Part shown: positions 1-7,691 of the stretch, piece by piece
Layout of the letters: each line of letters starts with the position of its first letter
Numbering within the stretch: the stretch's first letter is position 1
Position numbers and translations under genes: made by a program
Notes under the pieces: generated by a model
Told to the model about the DNA's origin: nothing
The model's input: the letters and a program-made list of their open reading frames with translations, nothing else
Databases searched by the model: none
Source: UBA6814 sp040753075
Lineage (GTDB): Bacteria > Desulfobacterota > Desulfovibrionia > Desulfovibrionales > Desulfovibrionaceae
Reading direction: 5' to 3'
NCBI GenBank assembly: GCA_040753075.1
Contig: JBFMHA010000088.1
Span: forward strand, 1-11,367
Length of the DNA stretch: 11,367 nucleotides

Positions 1-916
1 GTCGCGGGCCTGGGCGGCCCGGATTGTCGTGATCCTGCTGGGCCTGGTCCTGGCCGGGCCGGCGGTGCGGCAGGCCTTCTCCCTCAAGTTTCCGCCCCCG
101 TTCACCGCCCAGGAGACCGCCCTGGCCGCGGCCCTGGGTCGGGAGGCCGCGGCCCGCGGAGAGGGCGGGGCGGTGGCCTGGCTGTGGTGGGACTACGGCT
201 ACCTGGCGCGCTACTACGCGCGCCTGGAGCCATTGTTCCACGGCGGCTCGCAGGACCCGAACTCCTGCTTCCGGGCGGCCTTTCCCCTGGCCCTGGCCGA
301 TCCGCCCCTGGCCGCAGGCTGGATGAAGGCCCTGGCCCGCAACGGGGAGTGGACCCTGGGGACGTTGGCCGGGCAACTCGGCGGCCTGCCGCCGGCCATG
401 GAGTTCCTGGGCAAGACCCTGCCCGAGGCGGAGGCCTTTTCCGGCCTGGCCGCGGACGCGGGCCTGCCCGATCCGGACGTCTGGCGGTCGCGCCTCTTCC
501 CCGCCGCTCCGGTCTATCTCTACCTGCCCCTGCCCATGCTGGACCGCCTCCCCGTGCTGTGGCGGTTCTCCCTGGCGGAGCTGCCCGGAGCGCCGCCCGA
601 GCCCCCGGAGTTCCTGGTCCGGCCCCGGGATCGGGTCCGGCTGGACCAGGGCCGCGGGCTGGCGGTCACGGACGGCAGGGAGCTTCCCCTGTCCCTGGTG
701 GTGCGGGTCCTCCCCCAGGGCGTGGAGGTCCTGCCCCTGAACCAGGCCGGCCACATCCTGGTGGACGTGTCCTTCCTGCCCCGGCTCTACCTGCTGCACC
801 AGGACTACGTCCGGTCCACGCTCTTCCGCCTGCTCTTTCTCGCGCCCCTGGACACCCCCCGCTTCCGGAACCTGGCCTACGACTCCCGGGTGGGCGGCAT
901 CTGGCGGGTGGAATAG
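1..916 (+). CDS. pglB: PglB/STT3-type oligosaccharyltransferase, C-terminal part (5' end outside window)
   Basis: Bacterial PglB is an inner-membrane enzyme that transfers a lipid-linked oligosaccharide to asparagine in periplasmic proteins. The reading frame is open to the left edge and has no usual start codon there; the GTG at 29 is only an internal codon, so the gene begins upstream. The visible part holds the end of a last membrane helix (about nt 20-70) and then the soluble periplasmic domain. The STT3/PglB signature WWDYG lies at nt 185-199, followed by YLARYY, as in the Campylobacter enzyme (WWDYGYPVRYY, from memory). Further matches are VYLYLP with a following Met (nt 536-538), and a C-terminal block YVRSTLFRLLFL ending in DSRVGGIW. 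In Campylobacter PglB the MI motif is M-x-x-I; here the aligned residues are Met and Arg (nt 545-547). The catalytic loops and most membrane helices are outside the window, so activity cannot be judged. Confidence 0.88.
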   Translation, partial: SRAWAARIVVILLGLVLAGPAVRQAFSLKFPPPFTAQETALAAALGREAAARGEGGAVAWLWWDYGYLARYYARLEPLFHGGSQDPNSCFRAAFPLALADPPLAAGWMKALARNGEWTLGTLAGQLGGLPPAMEFLGKTLPEAEAFSGLAADAGLPDPDVWRSRLFPAAPVYLYLPLPMLDRLPVLWRFSLAELPGAPPEPPEFLVRPRDRVRLDQGRGLAVTDGRELPLSLVVRVLPQGVEVLPLNQAGHILVDVSFLPRLYLLHQDYVRSTLFRLLFLAPLDTPRFRNLAYDSRVGGIWRVE

Positions 917-1046
917 GGCAGGAAACGCCCCGCCGGACGCCCGCGGTATTTCGCCCCCGCCGGGGCAGCCATTCACCGGCCCGGCGGCTCCCTTCCCCGA
1001 AAGGCGGTGGATTTCCGCCTGCCGCCCGTTCTATAGGTCAGGAGTC

Positions 1047-1841
1047 ATGGAAGGCCGACCCGACATCCTGCTCTCCACCGGCAGCCTTTTCCACCTGCCG
1101 CTGGCGACCATCGCCCGCATCGCCCGGGCCGCGGGGTTCGCCGGCCTGGAGCTCATCATGAGCAAGCCCGAGTACGCGCCGGGCCAGGAGATCCTTGACA
1201 AGCTGGACGGGGTCCAGGTGCGCTCCCTGCACGCGCCCTTCCGGCAGTGGAGCAAGTGGGGCGGGCACCTGCGCTCGTGGCAGGCCACCGTGGCCCTGGC
1301 CAACTTCTTCCCGGCCGCGGACAACGTGACCCTCCACCCGCCGTCCACCGCCCTGTCGGAGATCGTGCACTACCGCTGGTTCAAGAAGTCCCAGGACCTG
1401 CCCTCCCTGCTGGGGGCCGGGGACGGCCTGGCCCTGTCCCTGGAGAACCTGCCCTGGACCGAGCGCTCCCCCCTGGCGCGGGATCCCTTCACCGCCCTGC
1501 TCCGGACCATCGAGGAGAAGAACCTGTCCATGACCCTGGACGTCTGCCACCTGGGAGTCTCCCGGCGCAACGTGCTGGAGGACCTGGCCCGGGTTTCCAT
1601 GGAGCGCCTGAGCAACATCCATTTCTCCGACGCCACCTCCTGGCAGGAGCACCTCTGGCCCGGGACCGGGGAGCAGCCCCTGGATGACGTGCTGCGCGAA
1701 CTGGCCCGGCGCGGCTATGCCGGCCACCTCACGGTGGAGCTGTCTCCGGAATGCTTTCCCAGCCAGGAGGACCTGGTGGTGGAGAAGCTCGTCTCCCTGC
1801 GGGAGCACATCGCCGGTCTGCTCTCGGGCGGCGCCTCCTAG
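1047..1841 (+). CDS. Sugar phosphate isomerase/epimerase-like TIM-barrel protein
   Basis: This 264-residue protein fits the xylose-isomerase-like TIM-barrel superfamily (AP_endonuc_2/COG1082), whose members bind a divalent metal and isomerise sugars or act as endonuclease IV. Candidate metal or acid/base residues recur at strand ends: E35 (GLELI), H62 (SLHAP), H97 (LHPP), E133 (SLENLP), D165 and H168 (TLDVCHLG), H192 and D195 (IHFSD), H202 and E231 (LTVELSPE). The stretch from HLWPGTGE to TVEL is the typical C-terminal block of the family. Length is normal for a cytoplasmic member and there is no signal peptide. The ATG at 1047 has AGGAG at 1040-1044, a rather short 2-nt spacing, but the next in-frame Met is residue 38 and would remove the first barrel strand. 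It lies 130 nt after pglB; the hairpins between are short and lack a T-run, so cotranscription is possible. The substrate cannot be told; endonuclease IV is less likely because of the size and motif spacing. Confidence 0.8.
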   Translation: MEGRPDILLSTGSLFHLPLATIARIARAAGFAGLELIMSKPEYAPGQEILDKLDGVQVRSLHAPFRQWSKWGGHLRSWQATVALANFFPAADNVTLHPPSTALSEIVHYRWFKKSQDLPSLLGAGDGLALSLENLPWTERSPLARDPFTALLRTIEEKNLSMTLDVCHLGVSRRNVLEDLARVSMERLSNIHFSDATSWQEHLWPGTGEQPLDDVLRELARRGYAGHLTVELSPECFPSQEDLVVEKLVSLREHIAGLLSGGAS

Positions 1842-1924
1842 GCCGTTCGGCCCTTGCCTCGGGCGGTCCAGGTGTGACAACGCCCGCGCAAGCATGTATG
1901 GGAGGATCAGGGGGAAAACCGGAC

Positions 1925-2122
1925 ATGGACGAACGCCGCCGCCAGCAACTGGACAAGATCGCCCAGGTCTGCCTGTCCCTGCACAAGCTCGCCGACTTCT
2001 TCCTGAACAACGAGCCCTCCAACCTGCGGGTGGAGGACTTCGACCGCCTGGCCCTGGAGATCGAGGAGATCGCCCGGGTGGTGGACTCCTTCTGCGACGA
2101 ACTGGCCCAGGAAGAGGCCTGA
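1925..2122 (+). CDS. Small acidic helical protein, unknown function
   Basis: This 65-residue protein is not recognised. It is rich in charged residues and Leu/Ile with no Gly and a single Pro, and the pattern predicts two amphipathic helices (about residues 2-28 and 34-62) joined at the NEPSN turn. There are two cysteines (C16 and C57) and no signal peptide or membrane segment. The ATG at 1925 is chosen because AGGGGG at 1909-1914 sits 10 nt upstream; an in-frame ATG at 1898 would add nine Gly-rich residues but has no ribosome binding site. Codons follow the local GC-rich third-position pattern, which supports real coding. It follows the isomerase gene by 83 nt and converges on the PilZ gene with a 13-nt gap. 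It could be a small partner or regulatory protein, but nothing in the sequence shows this. Confidence 0.65.
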   Translation: MDERRRQQLDKIAQVCLSLHKLADFFLNNEPSNLRVEDFDRLALEIEEIARVVDSFCDELAQEEA

Positions 2123-2135
2123 CGGCAGGCGCCGG

Positions 2136-2807
2136 CTAGCGGTTGGCGAAGCGGCCCAGGTCCGCCACCAGTCCGGCGATGGCCTCTTCCGCCTGACGCC
2201 CGATCTTGTCGAAATTGAGCCCCAGGTGGATGGCTCCGCGCTCCCTGCGGACGTTGAGCACCGTGGCCGGGAGGTCCGACACGTTCTCTCCTCCCGCGGT
2301 GGAGAAGGAGAGCAGCACCCCGGCCCCGACGGCCAGGGGGGACAGGGATTCGGGCGAGGCCTCCAGGTCCGCTGCGAACTGGCAGCCGCTGCACGAGAGG
2401 TCGGTGATGACCCCGTGCGCCGTGCCCGCCTCCAGGCTCAGGAGGGCCGGGACAAAGGCCTCCACCCGCTCGCAGGAGCGCAGGTTGATGGCCTCGACCG
2501 TGAAGGGATAGTCCAGGAACAGGAGCGGGGTGGGGCGCTGGGAGAGGTGAAGGACCGAGGACACGAAGCCGTAGACCGTGCCTTCGTGGAGCAGCCGGGC
2601 CGTGACCTTGACCCCGGGCGCGAAGCGGGTCTTGAAGTCCGGCACCAGGGGCGGGTCCACGATGAGGTATTCCCGGCTGCGGCGGCCCAGGTACAGGCAG
2701 CGCAGCCGGGCGCGGTCCCCGGCCGCCTGAAGGAAGATGTCCTGGCCTCCGGTCAGGCGCAGATCCTCCCCGCTCACCCGGCGGGACTTGCGTTCCGGTT
2801 CGGGCAT
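2136..2807 (-). CDS. PilZ domain protein, probable c-di-GMP receptor (YcgR-like layout)
   Basis: PilZ proteins bind the second messenger c-di-GMP and alter motility, exopolysaccharide synthesis or other outputs. The 223-residue protein has an N-terminal beta-rich half (about residues 15-105), similar in layout to the flagellar-brake domain found before PilZ in YcgR-type proteins. The PilZ domain follows at about 108-218. Both ligand motifs are intact: RxxxR at R110-R114 (RSCER) and the D/NxSxxG motif at D136-G141 (DLSCSG). There is no signal peptide or membrane helix, so it should be cytoplasmic. The ATG at 2807 has GGGAGG six bases upstream, which fixes the start. It stands alone on the - strand, separated from the next upstream gene by a strong hairpin and with its own possible promoter. 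Calling it a flagellar brake specifically is inference, since no flagellar gene is nearby. Confidence 0.88.
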   Translation of the reverse strand: MPEPERKSRRVSGEDLRLTGGQDIFLQAAGDRARLRCLYLGRRSREYLIVDPPLVPDFKTRFAPGVKVTARLLHEGTVYGFVSSVLHLSQRPTPLLFLDYPFTVEAINLRSCERVEAFVPALLSLEAGTAHGVITDLSCSGCQFAADLEASPESLSPLAVGAGVLLSFSTAGGENVSDLPATVLNVRRERGAIHLGLNFDKIGRQAEEAIAGLVADLGRFANR

Positions 2808-2830
2808 GTCGGACCTCCCAATCTCATTTC

Positions 2831-2860
2831 CAGATAGCGCGAACGGGGTTGGACTGGCAA
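2831..2860 (-). promoter_or_regulatory. Possible sigma-70-type promoter for the PilZ gene
   Basis: On the - strand TTGCCA (2855-2860, five of six matches to the -35 consensus) is followed after 18 nt by TATCTG (2831-2836), a weak -10. It lies about 24 nt before the PilZ start codon and just downstream of the hairpin that closes the preceding gene. The -10 match is poor, so this is only a candidate. Confidence 0.3.
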
Positions 2861-2864
2861 GCAG

Positions 2865-2898
2865 CCCGGAGGACAGCCCCGCGCGGCTGTCCTCCGGG
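2865..2898 (-). terminator. 14-bp perfect hairpin after the repeat-protein gene
   Basis: The arms at 2865-2878 and 2885-2898 are perfect complements (14 bp) around a 6-nt loop (CCGCGC). The hairpin starts three bases after the stop codon of the 166-residue repeat protein. The - strand sequence after it is CTGCTTGCC, so there is no real U-run. It may act as a weak or factor-assisted terminator, or as a 3' end stabiliser, separating this gene from the PilZ gene. Confidence 0.6.
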
Positions 2899-2901
2899 TG
2901 G

Positions 2902-3402
2902 TCAGGCCGTGATGGGGGACTGCCCGTGGCGGGCCAGGAGCTCCCGGCCCCCGGGCAGGGTGCGCGATACGGAACCTTCCACGCTCAGCCCGCCCTGGTC
3001 AAGGTTCGCCGCGTAGGTGCGGGTGACCGTCAGGCCGCTGGGACGGGTGAAGGTGCTGGTCAGGGTGGCTCCGTCAGCGTCCATGGCCAGCTCCAGTTCC
3101 TTGGTCCAGGTCTTGTCGTTGGGCAGTATCCGCTCCAGGCTCACGGAGAGGGTTCCGGCCTCGGGGTCGGAGGCCACGGAGGCCTCGACGGTGAGGCTCT
3201 TCCCGCTCGGCGAGGTATGGGTGGAGGTCAGGGTGACGCCGTCGTCGGTGGCGGCGATGTCCACTGTGCGGGTGGCGGACTCCCCGTTGGCGCGGGTCCA
3301 GGTCCGCTCGCGGACCGCCGGGTCGCCTTCCCGGCTGCGTTCGCGCCAGAGTCCGTGGAGATCCGCCGGCCCCGGGGATCCGTCAATCCCATAGACGGGC
3401 AT
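2902..3402 (-). CDS. Tandem beta-rich repeat protein, unknown function
   Basis: The 166-residue protein is not recognised. After an N-terminal segment (PGPADLHGLWRER) it contains two copies of a repeat of about 56 residues. The core is clearest at residues 55-67 (GVTLTSTHTSPSG) and 111-123 (GATLTSTFTRPSG), each preceded by an R-rich or W-T stretch and followed by Thr/Val-rich strands. A partial third start is seen at about 147 (RTLPGGRE). The high Thr/Ser and alternating pattern predict antiparallel beta sheet. There is no signal peptide, membrane segment or cysteine. The start is well supported, since AAGGAGGG lies four bases upstream of the ATG at 3402. It is isolated, with about 220 nt of non-coding DNA upstream and a hairpin downstream. 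Possible roles include a lipocalin-like or surface repeat protein, but the sequence gives no direct evidence. Confidence 0.75.
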   Translation of the reverse strand: MPVYGIDGSPGPADLHGLWRERSREGDPAVRERTWTRANGESATRTVDIAATDDGVTLTSTHTSPSGKSLTVEASVASDPEAGTLSVSLERILPNDKTWTKELELAMDADGATLTSTFTRPSGLTVTRTYAANLDQGGLSVEGSVSRTLPGGRELLARHGQSPITA

Positions 3403-3427
3403 GGTTCCCTCCTTGCAGGTTGAGGTT

Positions 3428-3456
3428 GGCTCCGGGCTGCGCGGAGCCCGGCAGCC
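3428..3456. other. Hairpin in the 5' leader of the repeat-protein gene
   Basis: CCGGGCT (3432-3438) and AGCCCGG (3445-3451) pair around a 6-nt loop. The outer GGCT/AGCC arms extend the stem past one bulged C. It lies about 25 nt upstream of the start codon, so it would be in the mRNA leader. It has no T-run. The rest of the 3403-3626 gap shows only a 14-bp GC palindrome at 3565-3578 and no clear promoter or gene. Confidence 0.4.
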
Positions 3457-3626
3457 CGGCTATGCAAGGATCGTTCTAGCCTAGTGGCGAAGCTGTATTG
3501 CGTCGCGGCGCGCGTCGTCGCGGCAAGGTTTGCCGGGCGCGTGCACAGCTTGGCGCGGCATGGGCCGGGGCGCCCCGGGAAGAGGAAAGCCGGGGCTGTT
3601 CGCGGCGATCGGCGCGCCTGTCGCGG

Positions 3627-4061
3627 CTATTCGGAGAACTCGACCCGGGCCGCGTCGGGCAGGGCTTGGCGGGAGCGGTAGGATATCCAGGCCTGGCCCA
3701 TGAGCCCGCCTCCGGCCACCAGGAACCACGGACCCAGGGCCACTCCCATCAGGAAGGCCGTCGCCTGCTCCAGGGAGCCGGTGAGCATGGACATGAGGTT
3801 GCCCAGGAGCATGAGCACGTAGAGCAGCCCCTGCAGGGCCATGTAGGCCCCGACCCCGGCCGAGGCCAGGCGGCTGCCGCGCAGGGCGCGGTAGATGAGC
3901 ACCCACAGCAGACAGTAGAGGGCCGCGGCCAGGAGCCGCCGGCCGTCTTCCGCCGCCAGATCCGTGCGGAGGATGGACGCCAGCTGGATGGGCATCATGA
4001 CCATGCCGAATCCCACCAGGGAGACCCGGCGGTCCAGGAGAAAGGAGAACAGTCGGTGCAT
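3627..4061 (-). CDS. Small four-helix membrane protein, unknown function
   Basis: The 144-residue protein is hydrophobic, with four probable membrane helices at about residues 13-32, 42-60, 68-93 and 100-124. They are joined by short loops carrying Arg clusters (RR at 11-12, RR at 41-42 and RGSR at 61-64). The tail (residues 127-144) is polar. There is no obvious signal peptide beyond the first helix, and no motif of a known transporter or enzyme. The ATG at 4061 is chosen because GGAGG lies four bases upstream; a TTG start at 4088 would add nine basic residues but has no ribosome binding site. The gene follows the terminator of the toxin-antitoxin unit and probably has its own promoter, although none is convincing. 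An inner-membrane location is likely; the function is unknown. Confidence 0.7.
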   Translation of the reverse strand: MHRLFSFLLDRRVSLVGFGMVMMPIQLASILRTDLAAEDGRRLLAAALYCLLWVLIYRALRGSRLASAGVGAYMALQGLLYVLMLLGNLMSMLTGSLEQATAFLMGVALGPWFLVAGGGLMGQAWISYRSRQALPDAARVEFSE

Positions 4062-4115
4062 GCGGCCTCCGCGGACTTTTCCGGGCAATGCCGCAGCGAG
4101 CCCGGGGAGTCAAGG

Positions 4116-4145
4116 AAAAGGCCGGGCCGCGCGCGGCCCGGCCTT
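4116..4145 (-). terminator. Rho-independent terminator after the toxin gene
   Basis: A 28-bp perfect palindrome (4118-4145), stem-able as an 11-bp GC-rich helix with a GCGCGC loop, ends on the - strand in a TTTT run (4116-4119). It starts two bases after the toxin-frame stop codon. This is the best intrinsic terminator in the window and would end the toxin-antitoxin transcript and any liv read-through. Confidence 0.8.
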
Positions 4146-4147
4146 GT

Positions 4148-4443
4148 TCAGTGTCCCAGCTCCCCGGGGTCCATCCGTCGCTTGGCGTGACGTATGGTCA
4201 ATATCTCCACTATGTTGGAGCCGATGCGATACATCACGCGGTAATCTCCATAGATGAGCTCCCGGTACTCTGGTTTGCCAAGTTCGGGAACCACCCGGGC
4301 ACTGCCGGGAAAATGAACCAGGCGCTTGAGCCGTTCCCGGAGTCCCTGAACCCATGCGGCGGCCGCAGCCGGATCGTCTGCAGCGATGAAGTCCGCGATC
4401 TCCACGAGCCGCTGGGCAGCCAGTGGAGTCCAACTGTTTTCAT
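4148..4443 (-). pseudogene. ParE/RelE-family toxin, apparently frameshifted near its 5' end
   Basis: ParE/RelE toxins either poison gyrase or cleave mRNA, and are held inactive by their antitoxin. The ATG at 4443 overlaps the antitoxin stop as ATGA, the usual layout, but its frame gives MKTVGLHWLPSG and then unrelated sequence ending at 4234. The family-like frame is offset by one base: from about 4426 it reads WTPLAAQRLVEIADFIAADD. It continues through GLRERLKRLV, FPGSARVVPEL and YRELIYGDYRVMYRI to VEILTIRHAKR, the conserved core of this family, with a stop at 4148. That frame has no ATG, GTG or TTG before the GTG at 4405, which would remove the first strand and has no ribosome binding site. 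Adding one base between the ATG and the WTPL codons would restore a protein of about 97 residues, a normal length. A real inactivating deletion or a sequencing error are the main explanations; no slippery motif for programmed frameshifting was found. Confidence 0.75.
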
Positions 4444-4721
4444 CTCTGGATGCGCTCCTGGATGCGCCGGAAGACCTCGTCTTCCTCTATGCCTTCACCC
4501 CGGGCGAGCTGCTCCTCGGCTACCCGGATGTCCTCGACCAGTTCGAGCCGGTCCATGAGGTCTTCGTAGACCTCCACGTCCAGGAGCACCGCCGCGCTCT
4601 TGCCGCGCTGGGTGATGACCAGGGGCCGCTTGCTGGAGCGTACCTGGGCGATGCACTCGGCAGCACCGGCCCGGAACTCGGACAGGGGGCGGATGTCTTC
4701 GGTAAGGTGGATGCGGCGCAT
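4440..4721 (-). CDS. Phd/YefM-family antitoxin
   Basis: Phd/YefM antitoxins bind and neutralise their toxin through the C-terminal part and repress their own promoter through the N-terminal DNA-binding domain. The 93-residue protein has the family core ITQRGKSAAVLL (about residues 36-47) followed by VEVYEDLMDRLEL. The N-terminal IRPLSEFRAGAAECI helix is also typical. The highly charged tail (from about 65, VAEEQLARGEGIEEDEVFRR) matches the toxin-binding region. The ATG at 4721 has AGAGG eight bases upstream; an upstream in-frame Met (MTHYLSH...) lies inside the promoter region and is rejected. The stop overlaps the toxin ATG. The gene is intact although its toxin appears broken. It starts 65 nt after livF on the same strand, with a candidate promoter and operator in that gap. 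Confidence 0.88.
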   Translation of the reverse strand: MRRIHLTEDIRPLSEFRAGAAECIAQVRSSKRPLVITQRGKSAAVLLDVEVYEDLMDRLELVEDIRVAEEQLARGEGIEEDEVFRRIQERIQR

Positions 4722-4736
4722 AGTGATGACCTCTCT

Positions 4737-4783
4737 TTTGTCCTTTGTATGGGACAAATAATGGGTCATCAGCCTGCGGTCAA
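4737..4783 (-). promoter_or_regulatory. Candidate promoter and operator of the toxin-antitoxin pair
   Basis: On the - strand TTGACC (4778-4783) is followed after exactly 17 nt by TATTTG (4755-4760), a plausible though weak -10. A perfect 7-bp inverted repeat, TTTGTCC (4737-4743) and GGACAAA (4752-4758), with an 8-nt spacer, overlaps the -10 and the likely transcription start. Phd/YefM antitoxins usually repress from such palindromes, so autoregulation is the likely role. The -35 begins only about 4 nt after the livF stop codon. Confidence 0.5.
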
Positions 4784-4786
4784 GGG

Positions 4787-5505
4787 CTATTCTCCCAGGT
4801 ACGCCTTCCGGATCTCCGGGTTCCTGAGCAGGCTGGCGGCGCTGTCCTCGAGCACGATCCTGCCGGTCTCCATGACGTAGCCGCGGGTGGCGAGCTGCAG
4901 GGCCAGGTTGGCGTTCTGCTCCACCAGGAGGATGGTCACGCCGTCCTCCTGGTTGATCTGCTTCACGATCTCGAAGATGCGCTTGACGATGAGCGGGGCC
5001 AGGCCCAGGGAGGGTTCGTCCAGGAGCAGGAGGCGCGGCTTGCTCATGAGCGCCCGGGCGATGGCCAGCATCTGCTGCTCGCCCCCGGACAGGGTGCCGC
5101 CGCGCTGGGAGCGGCGCTCCCGGAGCACCGGGAACAGGGCGAAGGCGTGCTCCTTGTCCCGTTCGATCTGCTCCTGGTCCTGGCGGAAGAAGGCCCCCAT
5201 GCTGAGGTTCTCCTCCACCGTGAGCCGGGGGAAGATGCGCCGACCCTCGGGAACCTGGCACAGGCCGCGGGGGGGAAGGGTGTCCGGGTTCAGGCCGGAG
5301 ATGACCTCGCCCCCGTAGCGGACCTCGCCGGCCGTGGCCGGCACGATGCCGCAGATGGTCATGAGGGTGGTGGACTTGCCCGCGCCGTTGGCCCCGATGA
5401 TGGTCACGATCTCGCCCTGGTTGACCGAGAGCGTGATGCCCTTGAGCGCCTCGATGCGGCCGTAGGCCGCGCGCACGTCCCTGAGCTGCAGGATGGGGGC
5501 GGCGC

Positions 5506-5509
<4 letters not shown>
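4787..5509 (-). CDS. livF: Branched-chain amino acid ABC transporter ATPase LivF
   Basis: LivF is one of two cytoplasmic ATPases that power uptake of leucine, isoleucine and valine (and sometimes other amino acids) through LivH/LivM. The 240-residue protein has normal family length and all motifs: Walker A GANGAGKS (39-46), signature LSGGE (140-144), Walker B LLLLDE (160-165) and the LivF-typical VEQNAN in place of a His switch. The C-terminal end (RKAYLGE) is also typical. The ATG at 5509 is chosen because it overlaps the livM stop as ATGA and has GGAGG four bases upstream. A longer open frame extending into livM is a shadow. It is the last gene of the liv operon; no terminator is visible before the antitoxin gene. 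Confidence 0.95.
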
Positions 5510-6709
<1,200 letters not shown>

Positions 6710-6726
<17 letters not shown>

Positions 6727-7621
6727 CGACATTCTCGCCCATGATGCCCGTGGGCCGGAAGTAGAGCATCGCAATCAGGATGACGAAAGCGAACACGTCC
6801 TTGTATTCGCCGGAAATGTAGGCCGCCGCGAAGACCTCCACCAGGCCGATGATCAGCCCGCCCAGCATGGCGCCGGTGATGTTCCCGATGCCGCCGAGCA
6901 CCGCCGCGGCGAAGGCCTTTATGCCGGGCACGAAGCCCATGTCGTAGCGCACCGCGCCGTAGTACATGCCCACCATGATGCCCGCGGCCGCGGCCAGGCC
7001 GGCCCCGATGGCGAAGGTCACGGAGATGACGCGGTTGGAGTTGATGCCCACCAGCGCGGACATGACCTTGTCCTGGGCGGTGGCGCGCATGGCCGTGCCG
7101 ATGCGGGTGCGGAACACCAGGGCGTTGAGGCCCACCAGCAGGCCTGCGGTCAGCAGCAGGGTGAAGATCTGCATGTAGCTGATGGACACGTTGCCCAGGT
7201 GGAGGACCTTGTTGGTGAACACCGTGGGGTAGGTCTTGCTGTACACGCCCTGGGTGAGCATGAGCCCGTTCTGCAGGAAGATGGACATGCCCAGGGCCGA
7301 GAGCAGCATGGACAGGCGCGAGGCCTTGCGCAGGGGCATGTAGGCGATCTTCTCCACGGCCATGGCCAGCATGGCGCAGTAGCCCATGGCCAGGAGCATG
7401 GAGCCGCCCAGGCAGAGGAAAGGATGCGTCTCCAGGAAGCCCATGGAGGCGCAGAACGAGAGCAGGAGGACGCCCATGTACCCGCCCGCGGCGAAGAACT
7501 CGCCGTGGGCGAAGTTGATGAGCTGGATCACCCCGAAAACCATGGTGTAGCCCAGGGCGATGAGCGCGTAGAAACCGCCCAGGGTCAGGCCGTTGATGCA
7601 CTGTTGCAGGAAGAAGTCCAT
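6710..7621 (-). CDS. livH: Branched-chain amino acid ABC transporter permease LivH
   Basis: LivH is the second permease of the Liv system. The 303-residue protein has normal length and begins with the family hallmark NGLTLGGFYALIALGYTMVFG (about residues 10-30), followed by LINFAHGEFF (34-43). About eight membrane helices alternate along the chain. The coupling loop that touches the ATPase is seen at about 172-195 (GTAMRATAQDKVMSALVGIN). The ATG at 7621 has only a weak upstream ribosome binding site, so translation may be lower than that of livJ. It is separated from livJ by a 13-bp hairpin and overlaps livM. The substrate range cannot be read from the permease. Confidence 0.94.
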
Positions 7622-7640
7622 GGGCGTCCGGTGCGTTTGA

Positions 7641-7669
7641 GGCCGGGAGGGGCGGCGCCCCTCCCGGCC
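7641..7669 (-). other. Intercistronic hairpin between livJ and livH
   Basis: A perfect 13-bp GC stem (7641-7653 with 7657-7669) around a 3-nt loop lies about 22 nt after the livJ stop and 19 nt before livH. There is no U-run downstream. Such hairpins often protect the 3' end of an abundant binding-protein message or partly terminate transcription, giving more LivJ than LivH/LivM. That role is inference here. Confidence 0.6.
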
Positions 7670-7691
7670 GTTGTCGTCGTGGCTCTTTGGC

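Noticed and set aside
953..1020. Possible terminator between pglB and the isomerase gene
   Set aside because: Only 5-bp and 6-bp stems (953-966 and 1002-1020) are seen, with no T-run.
1038..1895. 285-codon frame on - opposite the isomerase gene
   Set aside because: It is Gln/Gly/Pro-rich with no recognisable motif, while the + frame carries conserved metal-ligand motifs.
3461..3490. Sigma-54-type promoter before the repeat-protein gene
   Set aside because: The spacing between GG and GC elements on the - strand is 14 nt instead of 10.
4421..4443. Programmed -1 frameshift that would express the toxin
   Set aside because: The sequence AAAACAGTTGG does not form an X-XXY-YYZ slippery heptamer in the ATG frame, and no stimulatory structure is evident.
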